From JADJWR01 sp964509545 (GTDB lineage: Bacteria; Pseudomonadota; Gammaproteobacteria; Burkholderiales; Burkholderiaceae_F): DNA of 64,000 nt. The stretch is from NCBI GenBank assembly GCA_964509545.1, contig CAZDXQ010000013.1:1-64000 (forward strand), given 5' to 3'. Below, one piece after another: positions 11,611 to 20,247 of this stretch (the first letter of the stretch is position 1; each line of letters opens with the position of its first letter). Below the pieces are notes generated by a model, which had not been told where the DNA came from, did no database searches, and saw nothing but the letters and a program-made list of their open reading frames with translations. The position numbers and the translations under genes are program-made.

Positions 11611-12510
11611 CTACTTGCCGTCGCGCATTTCGCGCGCCAGCCGGCGCGCTTCTTCGCCTTCGGGAATCGGCCTGCCGGAGTCGCGCCATTCGACGGCCGA
11701 GTGGAAACCGTGTTTCTCGGCGTGGGCACGGAACCACAGGCCTTCCGGGTTGTGCCGCGTGATGCCGTCGAACACGGTGGCGATCATCTGTGTCGTGGCC
11801 AGGCCCATGTTCTCGTAAGCCTGGTTGATCATCAGCTTCTGCATCATCAGCTGCGCGCGCGGTACGCCGGCGATGCGTTCGGCCAGACTGTCGACGGCCG
11901 CGTCGAGTTCGCCCGCCGGCACCGCCTCGATCGCCAGTCCCCACTGCTTGGCGGTGGCGCCGTCGATCGTGTCACCGGTGAACAGCAGCCGTTTCGCGTG
12001 CTGCATGCCGACGCGGTAAAGCCACATCGCGGTGCTCGGGCAGCCCCACACGCGCGTGGGCATGTAGCCGATCTTCGCCGTCGTCTCCATCACCAGCAGG
12101 TCGCAGGCCAGCGCGATGTCCGAGCCGCCGGCGATCGCGTACTGCTGCACGCGGCAGATCGTCGGCTTGTAGCTGCGCCACAGGCTCATGATGTCGTCGG
12201 TGGCGCCCTTCATCCACCTGTAGTCGACCATCGGGTCCCAGGGCATCTCGTTCTGCAGCCATTCGTGCGCGCCGGGCTGCTCGGCCGACTCCTTCATGTC
12301 GTAGCCGGCGCAGAAGGCACGCCCTGCCCCCTGCACAACGATCACGTGCACCTCGTCGTCGTCGTTGGCCAGTTGCACCGCGCGGCGGATCTCGCCGGGC
12401 ATCTGCGGGCTGATCGCGTTCAGCCGCTCCGGGCGGTTCAGCGTGATGCGGGCGATCCGCGGGTTGCCCGGGTCCTTGTCGTAAAGCAGCGTTTCGAAGC
12501 GATTACCCAT
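11611..12510 (-). CDS. Enoyl-CoA hydratase/isomerase (crotonase) family protein
   Basis: 299 aa, slightly longer than the usual 260. It contains the crotonase signatures: RITLNRPERLNAI at the N-terminus, the oxyanion-hole segment GAGRAFCAGYDM and the second oxyanion element AIAGGSDIALACDL. The insert HEWLQNEMPWDPMVDYRWM around the active site is typical of longer crotonases of unknown substrate. It probably hydrates, isomerises or hydrolyses an acyl-CoA in a catabolic route. The paired palindromic repeats lie just upstream. Confidence 0.85.
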   Translation of the reverse strand: MGNRFETLLYDKDPGNPRIARITLNRPERLNAISPQMPGEIRRAVQLANDDDEVHVIVVQGAGRAFCAGYDMKESAEQPGAHEWLQNEMPWDPMVDYRWMKGATDDIMSLWRSYKPTICRVQQYAIAGGSDIALACDLLVMETTAKIGYMPTRVWGCPSTAMWLYRVGMQHAKRLLFTGDTIDGATAKQWGLAIEAVPAGELDAAVDSLAERIAGVPRAQLMMQKLMINQAYENMGLATTQMIATVFDGITRHNPEGLWFRAHAEKHGFHSAVEWRDSGRPIPEGEEARRLAREMRDGK

Positions 12511-12560
12511 TTCAGTTGCTCCACCGCGCTGCGCGCGACCCGCGACGCATGAAACCCGTC

Positions 12561-12638
12561 GTGTCGTTCCCGCGAAAGCGGGAACCCAGCGTCGTTGCTG
12601 CGTCGGAACTGGATCCCCGCTTTCGCGGGGATGACACG
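12561..12638. repeat. Inverted pair of palindromic intergenic repeats
   Basis: Two about 28-nt units face each other. One is at 12561-12588 (core CCCGCGAAAGCGGG). The other is at 12611-12638, read on the minus strand (core CCCCGCGAAAGCGGGG). Both begin GTGTC on their own strand, and about 22 nt separate them. Translations across such elements give the familiar spurious peptide VIPAKAGIQ. They lie between the crotonase and the C26 hydrolase genes and could fold into hairpins that attenuate or stabilise the transcript. Confidence 0.8.
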
Positions 12639-12653
12639 GTGCACGGTCTCACT

Positions 12654-13442
12654 TCAGTTGTCATCTGTTGACTGGCGCGCCGCGCCGCATGCGGCCATGA
12701 AGTCGGCGAGCAGCGGCGCGCCGTCGAGCAGGTGCGCATTGTCGCCGACGTGGAATTCAGGATGCCACTGCACGCCGGTCACGTAGGGGTCGCCCTCGCG
12801 CCGAAACGCCTCGATCACGCCGTCCGTCGCGCGCGCCTCGACCATGAGGCCCCGCGCCAGGTCCCTGATCCCCTGGTGGTGCACGCTGTTGACCGTGGCC
12901 GTCTCCAGCCCCGGATAAAGCCGGGCGAGCCGCGTGCCCGGCTCGAAGATGATCTGGTGATGATTACGGTCGTAAAGCTGCGCGCTGCGGTGAAACAGCG
13001 GCCCCGGCTTCTGCAGCGCCAGGTCCTGGTACAGCGTGCCACCGAAGGCGACGTTGAGGACCTGCAGGCCGCGGCAAACGCCCAACACGGGCTTGCCTCG
13101 CGCGATGAAGGCACGCGCAAGCGCGATCTCGTATTCGTCGCGGATGCGGTCGCCGCTCCACTCCGGGCGCAGCGGTTCCTCGCCGTAGCTGCCCGGCCAC
13201 ATGTCGGAGCCGCCTTCGAGCACCAGTCCGTCGAGGATCGCGGCGTAGTGGTCGAGCGTCACGTCGCCGCGGCGCGTGTCGCCGTCGGGCGAAGGGATCA
13301 CCAGCGCCAGCGCGCCCTGCGACTGCACCCAGTGCGCGATCGACTGCTCGACGTACTGCAGCGTCTTGCCGGTGAAGATCGGCCGGTTCGGATCGGCATG
13401 GAAGAAGCAGGCAGAGATGCCGATCGTCAGGCGCTGCGGCAT
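12654..13442 (-). CDS. Gamma-glutamyl-gamma-aminobutyrate hydrolase-like class I amidotransferase (peptidase C26)
   Basis: 262 aa, matching the PuuD/C26 family. Nucleophile C123 sits in LGVCRGLQVLN, and H227 and E229 in VQWHPEF complete the triad. It has no partner synthetase domain, so it is a hydrolase that cleaves gamma-glutamyl amides. In the E. coli putrescine route the equivalent enzyme releases GABA from gamma-Glu-GABA. The presence of a glutamine-synthetase-like ligase and an aldehyde dehydrogenase in the same region supports a gamma-glutamylated amine pathway, though the substrate is not shown. Confidence 0.87.
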   Translation of the reverse strand: MPQRLTIGISACFFHADPNRPIFTGKTLQYVEQSIAHWVQSQGALALVIPSPDGDTRRGDVTLDHYAAILDGLVLEGGSDMWPGSYGEEPLRPEWSGDRIRDEYEIALARAFIARGKPVLGVCRGLQVLNVAFGGTLYQDLALQKPGPLFHRSAQLYDRNHHQIIFEPGTRLARLYPGLETATVNSVHHQGIRDLARGLMVEARATDGVIEAFRREGDPYVTGVQWHPEFHVGDNAHLLDGAPLLADFMAACGAARQSTDDN

Positions 13443-13525
13443 GTCAGTGCTGCCCGCCCGTCAGCAGCCACGGACCGCGACGGCGGAAGGCGGCGCGCGC
13501 AGGCCGGCGTGAGGTTCGTCTCATC

Positions 13526-14656
13526 TCACAGCGCCTGCTCGAAGAAGCGTCGGAAATCGGCCGCCGTGCACGGCCGCGGATTGGTCTGGTGGCAGATGTC
13601 GCGCTCGGCGATGTCGACCAGCCGGGCGATCTGCTCGCGCTTGACGCCGACCGCCGACAGGTTCGGCGCGATGCCGATCTGCCGCTTCAGATCCGCCAGC
13701 CATGGCACGAAGGCGTCGGCCCCGCCGGCGCCGACGACATGCGCCAGCTCGGCGAACTTGCCCGGAACCGCTTCGAGGTTGAAGCGCAGCACCGGTTCGA
13801 TCATCAGCGCGTTGGCCAGGCCGTGGTGCAGGTCGCACACGGCGCCGAGGGCGTGGGCGCAGGAATGCACCGCGCCGAGGTCTTTCTGGAAGGCGATCGC
13901 GCCCATCATCGAGGCCATCATCATGTCGCTGCGCGCGGCGAGGTTGGCGGGCTCGTGCACGGCGGTGGCCAGCGCGCGGGCGGCGATGCGCGTGCCCTCG
14001 AGCGCGATGCCGTCGCACAGCGGGTGGTACGCCGGCGACAGGTAGCTTTCGATGTTGTGCGTCAGCGCGTCCATGCCGGTGGCTGCGGTCACCGCCGCCG
14101 GCAGCGCCAGCGTCAGTTCCGGATCGGCGAACACCGCCCTGGCCAGAAGTTTCGGCGAGAAGACGATGCGCTTCAGGTGCGTGTCGTCCTCGGACACGAC
14201 GCTGGAGCGGCCGACCTCGGAGCCGGTGCCGCTGGTGGTCGGCAGGGCGATGAAGTACGGAAGTTCCTGCGTGATCGGCCGCACCTGCGGGTGGTCCCAG
14301 ACGTATTCGAGCACGTGGCCATCGTGTACGGCCATCAGCGCGACGACCTTGGCCACGTCGAGCGCCGCGCCGCCGCCGAAGCCGATCACGCAGTCGGCGC
14401 CGTGGGCACGGAACGCAGCGGCGCCGTCCATCACCTGCGACGCGGTCGGGTTGCCGAACACGCCGGAGTAGACGCCGACGTCCAGTCCGGGCAGGTGGCT
14501 TCTGAATTCGGCGAGCAGCGGCAACTGCGCCAGCGCCCTGTCGGTGACGATCAATGGCCGCTTCAGCGAGCGCTCGCGCAAGTGCGGGCCGGCCTGTGTT
14601 CGGCTGCCGGCGCCGAAGTGGATCGAAGTGGGAAAGGAGAAATGCGCAATGGACAT
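13526..14656 (-). CDS. Iron-containing alcohol dehydrogenase
   Basis: 376 aa from the ATG at 14656 (MSIAHFSFP). NAD-binding GFGGGAALDVAK is near 92-103. Metal ligands are D196 and H200 in GMDALTHNIESY, H264 in GAVHSCAHALG, and H278 in DLHHGLAN. This is the group III Fe-dependent alcohol dehydrogenase family, which interconverts alcohols and aldehydes. The longer open frame up to 14785 runs through the toxin gene and is rejected. The stop of the upstream toxin gene is only 5 nt from this start. Confidence 0.88.
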   Translation of the reverse strand: MSIAHFSFPTSIHFGAGSRTQAGPHLRERSLKRPLIVTDRALAQLPLLAEFRSHLPGLDVGVYSGVFGNPTASQVMDGAAAFRAHGADCVIGFGGGAALDVAKVVALMAVHDGHVLEYVWDHPQVRPITQELPYFIALPTTSGTGSEVGRSSVVSEDDTHLKRIVFSPKLLARAVFADPELTLALPAAVTAATGMDALTHNIESYLSPAYHPLCDGIALEGTRIAARALATAVHEPANLAARSDMMMASMMGAIAFQKDLGAVHSCAHALGAVCDLHHGLANALMIEPVLRFNLEAVPGKFAELAHVVGAGGADAFVPWLADLKRQIGIAPNLSAVGVKREQIARLVDIAERDICHQTNPRPCTAADFRRFFEQAL

Positions 14657-14661
14657 GGGCG

Positions 14662-14934
14662 TCAGTCCCGACAGACGTCGCTCCAGTGCCCGATGCGGAC
14701 AGCGGCGACGACGATTCGTGAGTCTTGGAGGCTGCGGATCAGGCGGTAGTCGCCGACGCGAAAGTTCCAATGGGCGCCGAACCACCTGGCGCGCGCAGGT
14801 TGGCCGATCGAACGGGGGTTCACGACACGACGGACGCGCTCGCCAAGAAAGCGAAGCCGCTGCGCGGCAAGCTGCCGGTCGAGCTTGCGCGGTTCCCGCG
14901 CGGCCTGAGGCAGAAACTCAACGGTCCACGCCAT
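14662..14934 (-). CDS. RelE/ParE-family toxin (possibly inactive)
   Basis: 90 aa from MAWTVEFL. The pattern follows RelE-type ribosome-dependent mRNA interferases: MAWTVEFxPxA, a KLDRQ helix, RFLxERV, NPRSIG, then FRVGDYRLI and VAAVRIGH. The usual C-terminal H-R-R-E/D-V-Y-R is replaced by HWSDVCRD, so the arginine and tyrosine that matter in RelE-type enzymes are missing. It overlaps the antitoxin stop by 17 nt, a classic toxin-antitoxin arrangement. The antitoxin is frameshifted, so the pair appears to be decaying. Confidence 0.75.
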   Translation of the reverse strand: MAWTVEFLPQAAREPRKLDRQLAAQRLRFLGERVRRVVNPRSIGQPARARWFGAHWNFRVGDYRLIRSLQDSRIVVAAVRIGHWSDVCRD

Positions 14935-15137
14935 GTTCGCGCATGAGGTCATCCAGCGGGACCGCCGTGGCGGCGCTGTGCGACGTCATGCGTTTCTCGG
15001 CCAGATCGAAGTCCTCGAGATCGGCGACGCACCCGGACAGCGCCTCGCGGACGTAGAACGACTTCGCCCGAGCTGGCCTTCTTCGCCAGGCGGTCCGGGC
15101 GCTGCTCGATGTCTTCGGGCAGGCGTAGGGCGAGCAT
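14918..15137 (-). pseudogene. RHH/RelB-type antitoxin, frameshifted
   Basis: The ATG at 15137 opens MLALRLPEDIEQRPDRLAKK, typical of small ribbon-helix-helix antitoxins, but the frame then leaves the family. The remainder (AKSFYVREALSG...LDDLMREHGVDR) is in another frame and ends at 14918. Removing one G from the GGG in TCGGGCG, near 15065-15070, joins both halves into a 72-residue protein of normal length. This is either a real one-base insertion that inactivates the gene or a sequencing error. Confidence 0.75.
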
Positions 15138-15264
15138 GGGTGAGGCCCCGCAGCAGTTCTCGTACAAGGATAGCGCTGGCCGCCGGCACGGCACCGCCCG
15201 GGACCCCGACGTGCCTTCACGGGGCGCGCGCGCAGCGAACGGGGCTGGCGAAAGGCGGCTGGCC

Positions 15265-16956
15265 TCAGTCGATGCGCACGAAGCGCAGCTCGAGGATGTC
15301 GTTCGGCCACGGCGTGACGTGGATGTTCGGCCGCATCACCCAGTTGATCCGGCGCCGGTACAGCGGCAGCAGCGGCAGGTCGTCGGCCATCAGCCGCAGT
15401 GCATCGCCGACCAGCTGCCGCCGCCGGGCGAGATCGGGTTCGACGCGGATGGCGTCGATCAGCGCGTCGAGCTTCGCGTTCGAATAGCGTCCGCCGTTGA
15501 ACTGGCCGGAGCCGAGGCCGTCGTGGCTGCGCACGATCGAATTGAGCATCGTCCAGGCGTCGGTGGTCGGGACCCAGCCGAACTCGAAGAAGCTGGTCGT
15601 CGCCTGCGTCAGCTTGGGAAAGAACAGCGCACTGGGCGACGGCTGGAAGCTGGCGCGGATGCCCACCTGCGCCAGCATCGCCGCGATCGCCTGGCACACC
15701 GCGGCGCGGAACGTCACGTTGACGCAGTCGAGTTGCACCGAGAAGCCGTCGGCGTAGCCGGCCTGCTTCAGCAGCGCCCGCGCCGCCGTCGGGTCGTACG
15801 GCAGCCGCCGGTCGAGCTCCGGCAGATAACCATCGACGCGTGCCGAGACGAACGAGCCCGTCGGCGCCGCCTGCCCGCGCAGCACCTTGGCAACGATCGA
15901 CTCGATGTCGATCGCCTGGTAAACGGCCTGGCGCACGCGCAGGTCCTGGAACGGATTGCGGCCCTTGATGTCGCTCGACTCGAGTTCGCTTCGCGCCTGG
16001 TCGAAACCGAGGTACTGCGTGCCGATGTCGGTGGTCGAGGCGAACTTCAGCCGCTTGTCCTGCTGCAGGCGCGCCACGTCCTGGAACGGCGGGTCGATGA
16101 CGAAGTCCGCCTCGCCGGTGGCCAGCGCCGCCATGCGCGTGGCATCGGACTGGATCACCGTGTAAGTGACCTCGGTGAGGTTGCCGCCGCCGAACGAAGT
16201 GTCGCGCCCCCACCAGTTGGGATTGGCTGCGAGGACCAGCCGCGTGTCAGGCTCGTAGCGCTTGAGCATGAACGGACCGGTGCCGTTGGCATTGCGCACG
16301 GCAAAGGTCTCCTGCCTGGCGTTGAAGTCCTGCGGCAACGGCACCCCGTGTCTCTCGGCCCACGCCCTGCTCATGATGCCGATGAAGATCATCTTCTCCG
16401 GCAGCACGGCGTCGGGTGCGGCCAGCAGCACATCGACGGTCAGCGCGTCGACCTTGCGCGCGCCGGTCACGCCGCGCAGCTGGAAGGCGCGCTGCGAGGT
16501 CTTCGCCAGCGCCCGCTCGATCGAAAAGACCACGTCGTCGGCGGTCAACGGCGTGCCATCGTGAAACTTGACGTTCGGCCGCAGCGAAAAGCGCCAGGTG
16601 CGCAGATCGACCATCCGCCACGACGCGGCCAGCGACGGCTCCAGTTTGAAGTCGCGGTCGCGATTGACCAGCGACTCGTAGATCTGCGTCACCACCCGCG
16701 ACTGGTACAGCAGCGCCAGCGCGTGCGGATCCATCGACTGCGGGTCGAAAGCGCTGGCGAAGCGCAGCGTCTTCGCCGACGCCGGCGCGGCAGCGAGCGC
16801 CGCGCCGAGCAGCAATGCACAGCACAGCGCCAGGCGGGTAAGCCGGCCGTTGCGATCGCGCGATCGCCTCGCGCCGGTGCAGGCGGGGACTTCCGCGGGT
16901 TCGGTCGTCACGTGGGCGGATGCCGTGCCACACGGCGCGGCGACGAGGGCGTTCAT
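15265..16956 (-). CDS. ABC transporter substrate-binding protein, peptide/nickel family (SBP_bac_5)
   Basis: 563 aa. A long N-region precedes the secretion signal (LCCALLLGAALAAAPASA, then KTLRFAS), so the protein is periplasmic. The mature part shows the family hallmarks: SMDPH near the start, NVKFHDGTPLTADDVVFS, NPNWWG and LPLLPLYRR at the C-terminus. It would bind peptides or other small solutes for an ABC permease, but no permease or ATPase gene is in the window. The ATG overlaps the stop of the upstream reductase gene in ATGA, so the two are translationally coupled. Confidence 0.88.
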   Translation of the reverse strand: MNALVAAPCGTASAHVTTEPAEVPACTGARRSRDRNGRLTRLALCCALLLGAALAAAPASAKTLRFASAFDPQSMDPHALALLYQSRVVTQIYESLVNRDRDFKLEPSLAASWRMVDLRTWRFSLRPNVKFHDGTPLTADDVVFSIERALAKTSQRAFQLRGVTGARKVDALTVDVLLAAPDAVLPEKMIFIGIMSRAWAERHGVPLPQDFNARQETFAVRNANGTGPFMLKRYEPDTRLVLAANPNWWGRDTSFGGGNLTEVTYTVIQSDATRMAALATGEADFVIDPPFQDVARLQQDKRLKFASTTDIGTQYLGFDQARSELESSDIKGRNPFQDLRVRQAVYQAIDIESIVAKVLRGQAAPTGSFVSARVDGYLPELDRRLPYDPTAARALLKQAGYADGFSVQLDCVNVTFRAAVCQAIAAMLAQVGIRASFQPSPSALFFPKLTQATTSFFEFGWVPTTDAWTMLNSIVRSHDGLGSGQFNGGRYSNAKLDALIDAIRVEPDLARRRQLVGDALRLMADDLPLLPLYRRRINWVMRPNIHVTPWPNDILELRFVRID

Positions 16957-17882
16957 TCGGATGGGAACCCTGCTTCGCGCGCCTTGACCAGCGCGACAAC
17001 GGTTGCGTTGACCGGCGTGGCTACGCCGACCTTGACGCCTTCGCGCGGAATCGCGCCGTTGATCACGTCGATCTCCGAACGGCGGCGCGCCAGGTGATCG
17101 AGCAGCATCGACGGCCGCGCATTGCCGATCTTTCCGCCCAGATGGCGGATGTGTTCGAGAGGATCGCCGACTTCGAGGTGGATGCCGGCCGCGTTCGCCA
17201 CCGCCACAGCCTCCTCGGCGCAGCCTCGCGCCACGAGCCAGGCGTCGGCATCGTGCATCACCTGGCCGATGGTCATCCCGGTCAGGCAGCAGGTGCCGGA
17301 GAAGGTCACGTTCATGATCAGCTTTTCCCATACCATGCGGCGCAGGTCGTCGAACAGGGCCACCTTGAAGCCGGCCGACTCCCAGACCTCGGCCGACGCC
17401 GCGAGCCGCTGGCGCGGCAGGCCGGCATAGCGGCCAAAGCGCACCATCTCCATGCCGTTGTGATGCACGTGAGCGGGCGCGCGCAGCGACGCGCCGAAGC
17501 CTCCGACCACGCCAACGGCGAGCCGGTCCGCACCCACGATCGGCGCGACCCGTTCGGCCGAGCCGAGGCCGTTCTGGATCGTCTGCACCACGGTGTGCGG
17601 CGCGAGCAACGGCAACGCCGAGCGCGCCGCGGCTTCGACGTCGAAGGCCTTGGTGGCGATGATGACCAGGTCGCAGGGGCCGATGCCATCGGTGCTCATG
17701 CCCGCGTGCAGTCGCACCGTGCGGTCGCCGCTGGCGCCCTCGACCCGCAGGCCTTGTCTGGCCATCGCCTCGGCGTGATCCGGCCACAGCGTCACCGCGT
17801 GCACTTCGTGCCCGGCATCGACCATCAACGCCGCATACACGGAGCCCATTGCGCCGCAGCCGATGACCGCCACCTTTGCCAT
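16953..17882 (-). CDS. 2-dehydropantoate 2-reductase-like (PanE/ApbA family) protein
   Basis: 309 aa. The Rossmann motif GCGAMGSVYA lies at the N-terminus, and the conserved NGLG, a K in the WEKLIMNV segment and a C-terminal helical domain follow. Real ketopantoate reductases make pantoate for coenzyme A. Many catabolic operons carry paralogues that reduce other 2-oxoacids or act as dehydrogenases. The coupling to an ABC binding protein points to such a catabolic paralogue rather than the biosynthetic panE. A good ribosome site (GAGGAG) lies 8-13 nt before the ATG. Confidence 0.82.
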   Translation of the reverse strand: MAKVAVIGCGAMGSVYAALMVDAGHEVHAVTLWPDHAEAMARQGLRVEGASGDRTVRLHAGMSTDGIGPCDLVIIATKAFDVEAAARSALPLLAPHTVVQTIQNGLGSAERVAPIVGADRLAVGVVGGFGASLRAPAHVHHNGMEMVRFGRYAGLPRQRLAASAEVWESAGFKVALFDDLRRMVWEKLIMNVTFSGTCCLTGMTIGQVMHDADAWLVARGCAEEAVAVANAAGIHLEVGDPLEHIRHLGGKIGNARPSMLLDHLARRRSEIDVINGAIPREGVKVGVATPVNATVVALVKAREAGFPSE

Positions 17883-18224
17883 GCGCTGCGTCTCCTCGTG
17901 TTTTCGCAAATGCGGCCCGGACCCCGCCTCGCCGCGGCGCACGGCGGGAGCCGGTCGCTGCGGGTGCGCCGCGGCCTTGCCGCCGTCGTCACCGCGTCGG
18001 CCGCAGCGTCGACCGGTTCGCGGCCGTCGAATCATAAGTGTTCGCCTGCGAGCCGGCAGCGTTGCGCCACTCGCGCCTATTGCCTCTGGCGTGGACGCGA
18101 TCCGGCAGTGCCTGCCGTGGCAATATGAAGCGGCGGCCGGAATCGAGACAGACCCGGCGAATTCCTTCCCGCGCCGTTTGAACGGGGGAGTCCGCCACGC
18201 CGCACGTCCGACGCGGCGCGCGAG
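17883..18224. other. Intergenic region between divergent reductase and GNAT genes
   Basis: These 342 nt hold the ribosome site of the reductase at their left end. The frame of the GNAT gene is open upstream only to a TGA at 18126-18128 and offers no other ATG, GTG or TTG. I see no convincing RNA gene, repeat or operator here. Confidence 0.5.
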
Positions 18225-18647
18225 GTGCGGTTCCTGCAGTCGCCGTCGCCGCAGACCCGCTACGAACGGGTCTTTTCGCACCGCGGCCTGCTGCCCGGCG
18301 AACTGCGGCAACCGGTGCGCTTCGACGTGCGCCGCGAGATCGCTTTGCTTGCCGCGACAGCGGCGGCCGGCGAGGAGATCGTCGCCGTGGCACGGCTGAA
18401 GAAAAGCGACGATGGCAGCGCGTACGAATTCGCAATCGTCGTCGGCGACGCCGGGCAGCGGCAGGGGATCGGTGCGCGGCTGCTGCGTCGGCTGCTGGCC
18501 GTGGCGAAGCTGGCGGGAATCCGGCAGGTGACCGGTGTCACGCTGGCGACCGATGTGCCGATGAAGACCCTTTGTGCCGGGCTGGGCTTCTCGGTCCGGC
18601 CCGATCCGCAGGACGCGGCCGTCAGCCTGCTGTCGATCGATCTGTAG
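18225..18647 (+). CDS. GNAT-family acetyltransferase domain protein (short N-terminus)
   Basis: 140 aa beginning with GTG. The acetyl-CoA-binding motif A is seen as FAIVVGDAGQRQGIGARLLRRLL, followed by the motif B end LGFSVRPDPQD. The pattern resembles the acetyltransferase domains attached to acyl-CoA synthetase-type Pat proteins. Related stand-alone proteins usually begin earlier with an RPIRPxD strand, which is absent here, so the N-terminus may be truncated. The substrate is unknown. Confidence 0.65.
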   Translation: MRFLQSPSPQTRYERVFSHRGLLPGELRQPVRFDVRREIALLAATAAAGEEIVAVARLKKSDDGSAYEFAIVVGDAGQRQGIGARLLRRLLAVAKLAGIRQVTGVTLATDVPMKTLCAGLGFSVRPDPQDAAVSLLSIDL

Positions 18648-18677
18648 CGGCGGGGCCGCGCCTGCCGGCGAGCGGCT

Positions 18678-20054
18678 TCAGATGATCTCGAAATACCGCT
18701 TCAGTTCCCAGTCGGTGACGCTGTCCTGCCACTGCCGCCATTCCCACTCGCGGGTGAGCGCGAAGTGCTCGACGAAGTCGTCGCCGAGCCAGTCGCGGGC
18801 CACTGCGCTGCGCCTGAAGATCTCGGTGGTGGCGGCGAGCGAGCGCGGTGCCCGCGGGATGTTCTCGGCGCCGACGTTGGTGCCGGTGATCGGCGCCGCG
18901 GTGAGCTTCAGGTTCTTCTCGACGCCGTGCAGCCCGGCCGCGATCAGCGCCGCAGTGGCCAGATAGGGGTTGATATCGGCGCCGGGGCAGCGCGTCTCCA
19001 GCCGCGTGCTCTTCGGCGAGCCGGGAATCACGCGGAAGCTCGCCGTGCGGTTGTCGATGCCCCAGGTCGGCTTCACCGGCGCCCAGAAGCCATCGACCAG
19101 ACGTTTGTAGCTGTTGATCGTCGGCCAGAACATCGGCGCGAACTCCAGCGCCACTGCGATCTGGCCGGCGAGGTAGCTCTCGAACAGCTTCGACATGCCA
19201 TGCCGGCCTTTTTCGTCGAAGAACAGGTTCTTCCTGCCGTCGGACAACGACTGGTGCAGGTGGCCGCTGCAGCCCGGGTACTGCTGGCTCCATTTGGCCA
19301 TGAAGCTCGGCATGATGCCGAAGCGGGCGCCGACCTCCTTGGCACCGGCCTTGAACAGCAGCGCCCGGTCGGCGGCTTCCAGCGCCTCGGAGAACTGGAT
19401 CGCCGCCTCGTAAACGCCCGGACCGGTCTCGGTATGCAGGCCCTCGATCGGCACGCGGAACGCCAGCAGTTCGTCGAGCAGGGCATTGAAATACTCGCGG
19501 TTGTCGTTGGCGCGCAGCAGCGAGTAGCCGAACATGCCCGGCGTCAGCGGCGTGGGATCGACGCCTTTCTTGGCGGCCCAGCTTGCCGGCGTCTCGCGGA
19601 AGTTGAACCACTCGAACTCCAGCCCGCACATCGGCTGCACGCCGAGTTGCTCGGCGCGCCGCAGCACGCGGCGCAGCGCCTGCCGCGGGCAGGCCGGATG
19701 CGGGCCGCCGTCGGCGGTGACGAACTCGCCGAGCAGGAAGGGGATACCGCCATCCCAGGGCACCGCGCGCAGCGTCGCCGGGTCGAGGCGGACCTGCGCG
19801 TCCGGAAAACCGTGATGCCAGCCGGTGAGACGCGTGTTGTCATAGCAGGCATCCATCATGTCCCAGCCGAAGACGACGTCGCAGAAACCGAAGCCGCCGT
19901 CGAGCGCTGACAGGAACTTGTCTTTGTGCAGGTATTTGCCGCGCAGTACTCCGTCGATGTCGCTGACCGCCACCTTGACCTTGGCGAGCCGCGAATCCTC
20001 GACCGCCTTCAACACGCGGCGGCGCGCGTCGGTTTCCGGGCCTTTTCTGGCCAT
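18678..20054 (-). CDS. Glutamine synthetase family protein (gamma-glutamyl-amine ligase-like)
   Basis: 458 aa with a GAGGAGA ribosome site before the ATG at 20054. Glutamine synthetase features are present: a beta-grasp N-domain with VSDIDGVLRGKYL, metal-binding GLEFEWFNF, GPGVYEAAIQF, HLHQSLSD, and the NRTASFRV / ETRCPGADINPYL C-terminal motifs. It lacks the adenylylation-loop look of GlnA and matches the GS-like subgroup that includes gamma-glutamylputrescine and gamma-glutamylmethylamide synthetases. With the C26 hydrolase and ALDH nearby, ATP-dependent gamma-glutamylation of an amine is the likely reaction. Confidence 0.85.
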   Translation of the reverse strand: MARKGPETDARRRVLKAVEDSRLAKVKVAVSDIDGVLRGKYLHKDKFLSALDGGFGFCDVVFGWDMMDACYDNTRLTGWHHGFPDAQVRLDPATLRAVPWDGGIPFLLGEFVTADGGPHPACPRQALRRVLRRAEQLGVQPMCGLEFEWFNFRETPASWAAKKGVDPTPLTPGMFGYSLLRANDNREYFNALLDELLAFRVPIEGLHTETGPGVYEAAIQFSEALEAADRALLFKAGAKEVGARFGIMPSFMAKWSQQYPGCSGHLHQSLSDGRKNLFFDEKGRHGMSKLFESYLAGQIAVALEFAPMFWPTINSYKRLVDGFWAPVKPTWGIDNRTASFRVIPGSPKSTRLETRCPGADINPYLATAALIAAGLHGVEKNLKLTAAPITGTNVGAENIPRAPRSLAATTEIFRRSAVARDWLGDDFVEHFALTREWEWRQWQDSVTDWELKRYFEII

Positions 20055-20247
20055 TGTTGTCTCCTCGTCCTGCCGAGCGCGGCAGTTTGCAGCAGCACCG
20101 CGGCGCTGTCCAAGCGCGGGGAGGCCGGCGCCGCCGGTCGGCCGCGGCGCACCGCCGCTGTTGGAAAAGCGCCCGCCGACCCCCATATCCGCCGCGCAGT
20201 CGTTGCAACCACTTAGAATTCAGGCAGTTATCGCTTCCGAGGTCACC

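Noticed and set aside
10175..11944. A 589-residue open frame on the minus strand across the aldehyde dehydrogenase
   Set aside because: It overlaps the ALDH in another frame, is Arg/Gly-rich and has no motifs; a GC-driven shadow.
12438..12644. Small frame containing VIPAKAGIQ
   Set aside because: Characteristic spurious translation of the palindromic repeats, not a gene.
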